Positions 62,071 to 64,000 of a DNA stretch of 64,000 nucleotides are shown here, in pieces. The first letter of the stretch is position 1, and the number at the start of each line of letters is the position of its first letter. Source of the stretch: an uncultured Lachnospiraceae bacterium (lineage in GTDB: Bacteria > Bacillota > Clostridia > Lachnospirales > Lachnospiraceae); assembly GCA_902761225.1 (NCBI GenBank), contig CACWJQ010000007.1:1-64000 (forward strand), in the 5' to 3' direction. A program made the position numbers and the translations under genes. A model generated the notes under the pieces. It worked only from the letters and a program-made list of their open reading frames with translations, had not been told where the DNA came from and ran no database searches.

Positions 62071-62100
62071 TTGACAATTGCAGTTCTGCAATTATATAAT
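62071..62100 (+). promoter_or_regulatory. Promoter of the XRE/ImmA pair with operator in the spacer
   Basis: TTGACA (62071-62076), 18 nt, TATAAT (62095-62100), both perfect. The spacer holds the inverted repeat ATTGCAG-TT-CTGCAAT (62077-62092), a likely self-repression operator. A second inverted repeat GGTTAT / ATAACC lies at 62111-62131. Confidence 0.82.
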
Positions 62101-62151
62101 GCAGATGTAAGGTTATTGTTGTTATATAACCAAACACAGAAGGGAGATTGC

Positions 62152-62469
62152 ATGAGGTGGAATGAACAGGTCCTTGATCTTATGAAACAAAAAGGTATTA
62201 ATCAAAAACAGTTAGCAACGCTCAGTGGTATAACAGAAAGTTCGATATGTAGGTATTTGAAGAGCGAAAAGACTCCCAGAATGGATATTGTAGTTAATGT
62301 TGCTAAAGCTCTTCAGGTTGAAACCGATTATTTTTTGTCAGAGGAAGATAGAGGCCAAACAGCATTTAATGTTATCTCAGCTGCTATCGCTAGAAAGGGA
62401 AATGAATTATCACCGGATGAGCGAAATAGACTTATAGCTCTTATTGCCGGAGGCGGAAAGAATGCTTAG
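62152..62469 (+). CDS. XRE-family repressor of an ImmR-like pair
   Basis: This 105-residue protein has a helix-turn-helix (MKQKGINQKQLATLSGITESSICRYLKSEKTPRMD) and a short C-terminus. The ATG at 62152 has GGGAG five nt upstream. It overlaps the ImmA-type peptidase gene by 8 nt. In ICEBs1-type modules the peptidase cleaves the repressor to release gene expression. Here the same pairing predicts an inducible switch. Confidence 0.9.
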   Translation: MRWNEQVLDLMKQKGINQKQLATLSGITESSICRYLKSEKTPRMDIVVNVAKALQVETDYFLSEEDRGQTAFNVISAAIARKGNELSPDERNRLIALIAGGGKNA

Positions 62470-63061
62470 GGAGTCTAAAAGATATGAGGATATTTCAAAA
62501 GATATAATTGATATATATCAGGATTACAATATCAAAAGCTTTCCCTTGGATGAAATTGATATATGTAATAAATTAGGAGTTTCTCTGGTTCCATATTCTT
62601 CATATGTTGAATCCAAGGAAGGGATAGATCTTTTGGTCAAACAAAGCGAATACAGTTTTTTTGTTAAGGCTAGCAGTGAAACTTCACCAACAATTTATTT
62701 TAACGATTTCATTGCATCTGCCGAAGTCAAAAGATTTTCTATATTTCATGAATTAAAGCATTATATATATAATGAGGATTCTCGTTATGAAGATGAAGAT
62801 GACTTGGCGGAGTTTTTTGCTCGATATTTTCTGTGTCCGATACCATACCTGATTATGAAGGGTATAGATTCAGAAAATGAGATAATATCTCATTTTGGCG
62901 TCACCTATACGGTTGCTTGTAATGTTATATCAAACATAAGAAGTAGGAAGCAGTGGCATGGATGCTCGATTTTCGATCATGAAATACCTTTATTAAAACA
63001 ATTGGATAAAGATGCTTATGATGTGTTTTCCAGCATCATCGAAGGAGGCGATGTATTTTGA
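62462..63061 (+). CDS. ImmA/IrrE-family metallopeptidase
   Basis: This 199-residue protein has the zinc motif HELKH (FSIFHELKHYIYN, near residue 97), followed by an acidic segment (RYEDEDDLAEFFARYFLCP) that supplies the third zinc ligand. The family cleaves its partner repressor. The ATG at 62462 has GGAGG eight nt upstream, which sits in the end of the XRE gene. It is the natural partner of the XRE protein encoded just before it. Confidence 0.92.
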   Translation: MLRESKRYEDISKDIIDIYQDYNIKSFPLDEIDICNKLGVSLVPYSSYVESKEGIDLLVKQSEYSFFVKASSETSPTIYFNDFIASAEVKRFSIFHELKHYIYNEDSRYEDEDDLAEFFARYFLCPIPYLIMKGIDSENEIISHFGVTYTVACNVISNIRSRKQWHGCSIFDHEIPLLKQLDKDAYDVFSSIIEGGDVF

Positions 63062-63072
63062 AAGTATTATTT

Positions 63073-63186
63073 CCTAAAAGGAAAAGCACCCTTTAATCAT
63101 ACTATTGCAGTAGTATGCAAGGATGCTTTCAGGATATGATACATATCCGTTTGTGTGAAATGAATTGTATCATATTTCCTTTTAGG
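63073..63186 (+). other. Structured intergenic segment, possible non-coding RNA
   Basis: The ends CCTAAAAGGAAA (63073-63084) and TTTCCTTTTAGG (63175-63186) are exact complements. Inside are a hairpin AAAGCA..CATACTA-TTGCAG-TAGTATG..TGCTTT (63083-63129) and a second hairpin ATATGATACA / TGTATCATAT (63134-63177). Together they could fold into a three-way junction of about 114 nt. It could also be DNA-level inverted repeats, or a small non-autonomous element. No T-run follows. Confidence 0.55.
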
Positions 63187-63215
63187 TGTCCACCAACACA
63201 AATGAATTTATATGA

Positions 63216-63239
63216 TCAGAGATCACATAAGATCTCTGA
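63216..63239 (+). other. Hairpin directly upstream of a ribosome site
   Basis: TCAGAGATC-ACATAA-GATCTCTGA, a perfect nine-base-pair stem, ends just before the AGGAGG of the DUF4417 gene. It may tune translation or be a regulator operator. Confidence 0.6.
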
Positions 63240-63250
63240 AAGGAGGAATT

Positions 63251-63994
63251 ATGATAAAATTCAATATTTTATTATGGTGCGATGAAAAGATATCGTACCT
63301 GAAGGATATTGGAGTCGCCTTTGACAATGGAATTCCACAATTACCTTCAAATTATTTATTCACCGATCATCCTTCAGCTGTATCCACCTTTGCTTATCGC
63401 AATGATATTCCTGAGGAAGCAAAATCAAAAGCTCTTCTTACTTTCTTTATGTATGAAGATAAACTTTGGCCTCGATTAAGCAAGATTGATGAAGATATTA
63501 TAATCTTACAGAAATATGGTGGAGTTACCGGCTTTGATCTAAGCCCAAGTGTTTTAATGCTCAGGCCAAGACAACGTTTAAGCATTTTGGTTAACGCAAT
63601 CCATTCTTGTTACCTGGGATCTAAAGGAATAAAGATTCTGCCTAATTATCGTGCCGGAGATTTTGGAACATTATGCGCTGCCGATTATTTCCCGGATGAC
63701 TGTTCATTTATTGTGAGCAATCTGGGCTGTGTTAGTAATGGTTTCAAGGAATACGGAGAATATCAGCTTGATATTGTACTTCGGAAAAAATCCCCGCAAA
63801 TTCTTTATATCTATGGATTTATTAGCAAACATGAAGCATTGCGCTTAATCAGGAGAAATGGTTTTGAAATCATTTCATATCCCGATCGTAGAAACAGAGT
63901 AAGGAATAACAGCAAAAGTTACCGTTATTATCTTGCTCAGAATGAACTTTGCAAGGAATTGAATTCAAATGCTGCGAGAGGGGGTGTTGCGTGA
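63251..63994 (+). CDS. DUF4417-family protein
   Basis: This 247-residue protein resembles DUF4417 as I recall it: a central segment GIKILPNYRAGDFGTLCAADY and a downstream VSNLGCVSN. The family is found on phages, plasmids and integrative elements and has no known function. AGGAGG is four nt before the ATG. Its stop overlaps the next start (TGATG at 63992-63996). The gene before it is the ImmA-type peptidase, separated by the structured segment. Confidence 0.75.
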   Translation: MIKFNILLWCDEKISYLKDIGVAFDNGIPQLPSNYLFTDHPSAVSTFAYRNDIPEEAKSKALLTFFMYEDKLWPRLSKIDEDIIILQKYGGVTGFDLSPSVLMLRPRQRLSILVNAIHSCYLGSKGIKILPNYRAGDFGTLCAADYFPDDCSFIVSNLGCVSNGFKEYGEYQLDIVLRKKSPQILYIYGFISKHEALRLIRRNGFEIISYPDRRNRVRNNSKSYRYYLAQNELCKELNSNAARGGVA

Positions 63995-64000
63995 TGTCTG
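63994..64000 (+). CDS. Start of the next gene, cut by the window edge
   Basis: An ATG overlaps the TGA stop of the DUF4417 gene (TGATG), and a G-rich stretch (GAGAGGGGGT) precedes it. Only two codons are in the window, so nothing can be said about the product. Confidence 0.4.

Larger units (their letters stand above)
53115..64000. mobile_element. Putative tRNA-Ser-associated integrative element, left part
   Basis: From the 3' end of tRNA-Ser rightwards there are an integrase gene, an excisionase-type gene, a divergent XRE regulator with a multi-operator region, several unrecognised genes, an XRE/ImmA pair like the control module of ICEBs1-type elements, and a DUF4417 gene. Genes beyond 62 kb look more AT-rich than the chromosome to the left. 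The right end, conjugation genes and second attachment repeat are outside the window. Part of the cassette (55.8-61.9 kb) could instead be resident DNA. Confidence 0.65.

Noticed and set aside
63062..63250. Retron or CRISPR structure in the intergenic segment
   Set aside because: No reverse transcriptase gene, no repeated spacer pattern and no cas genes are nearby.

Overview
The window looks like a chromosome segment of a Gram-positive anaerobe of class Clostridia (Bacillota), most likely family Lachnospiraceae. This is inferred from strong AGGAGG-type ribosome sites, sigma-A promoters, a mid-40s percent GC by eye, a glycogen/glucose economy, MsmK-type sugar ABC transport, an ECF S component, LytTR and XRE regulators, and many proteins of clostridial type. 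No species can be named from the sequence alone. Most genes lie on the minus strand.

Region 1 (1-7.6 kb): glycogen phosphorylase and isoleucyl-tRNA synthetase, with a membrane diguanylate cyclase diverging from ileS. Region 2 (7.6-21.8 kb): a surface-polymer block. It holds a pentose-phosphate epimerase, a cytidylyltransferase and a polyol dehydrogenase (probable CDP-polyol supply), a HAD phosphatase, three large polytopic membrane proteins (two are tandem paralogues), a copper ATPase whose 3' end appears to encode a nested CopZ chaperone, a MATE exporter and two glycosyltransferases. Region 3 (21.8-32.2 kb): PtsI and FruK-type kinase, the TrkA/TrkH potassium system, a large EAL phosphodiesterase and a DUF6056-like membrane protein. 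Region 4 (32.2-41 kb): MurE-like ligase, aspartate racemase and an ATP-grasp enzyme resembling D-aspartate ligase (a putative peptidoglycan side-branch set), a membrane-anchored EEP hydrolase, phosphoglucose isomerase and glycogen debranching enzyme. Region 5 (41-42.6 kb): a tandem DUF4430 surface protein and an ECF S component. Region 6 (42.7-52.4 kb): a ten-gene sugar ABC operon with two ATPases and five small membrane proteins, controlled by a promoter flanked by two LacI/CcpA-type palindromes.

Region 7 (52.7-64 kb) is accessory DNA next to an intact tRNA-Ser(CGA), which is preceded by the 5' half of another tRNA-Ser(CGA). It carries integrase and excisionase genes, a control region with three operators spaced 30 bp apart, an XRE regulator, a cassette of unrecognised polar or coiled-coil proteins, a LytTR two-component system, an XRE/ImmA pair, a structured intergenic segment and a DUF4417 gene. 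The element continues past the right edge.

The most notable observation is in region 7. Four promoters, including that of the two-component operon itself, share one layout: two copies of an 11-bp box (TGCNNTTNRCR) exactly 21 nt apart, then 29-30 nt, then a CCGATA-type -10 element. This predicts an autoregulated LytTR regulon that drives a cassette of possibly exported proteins of unknown function.
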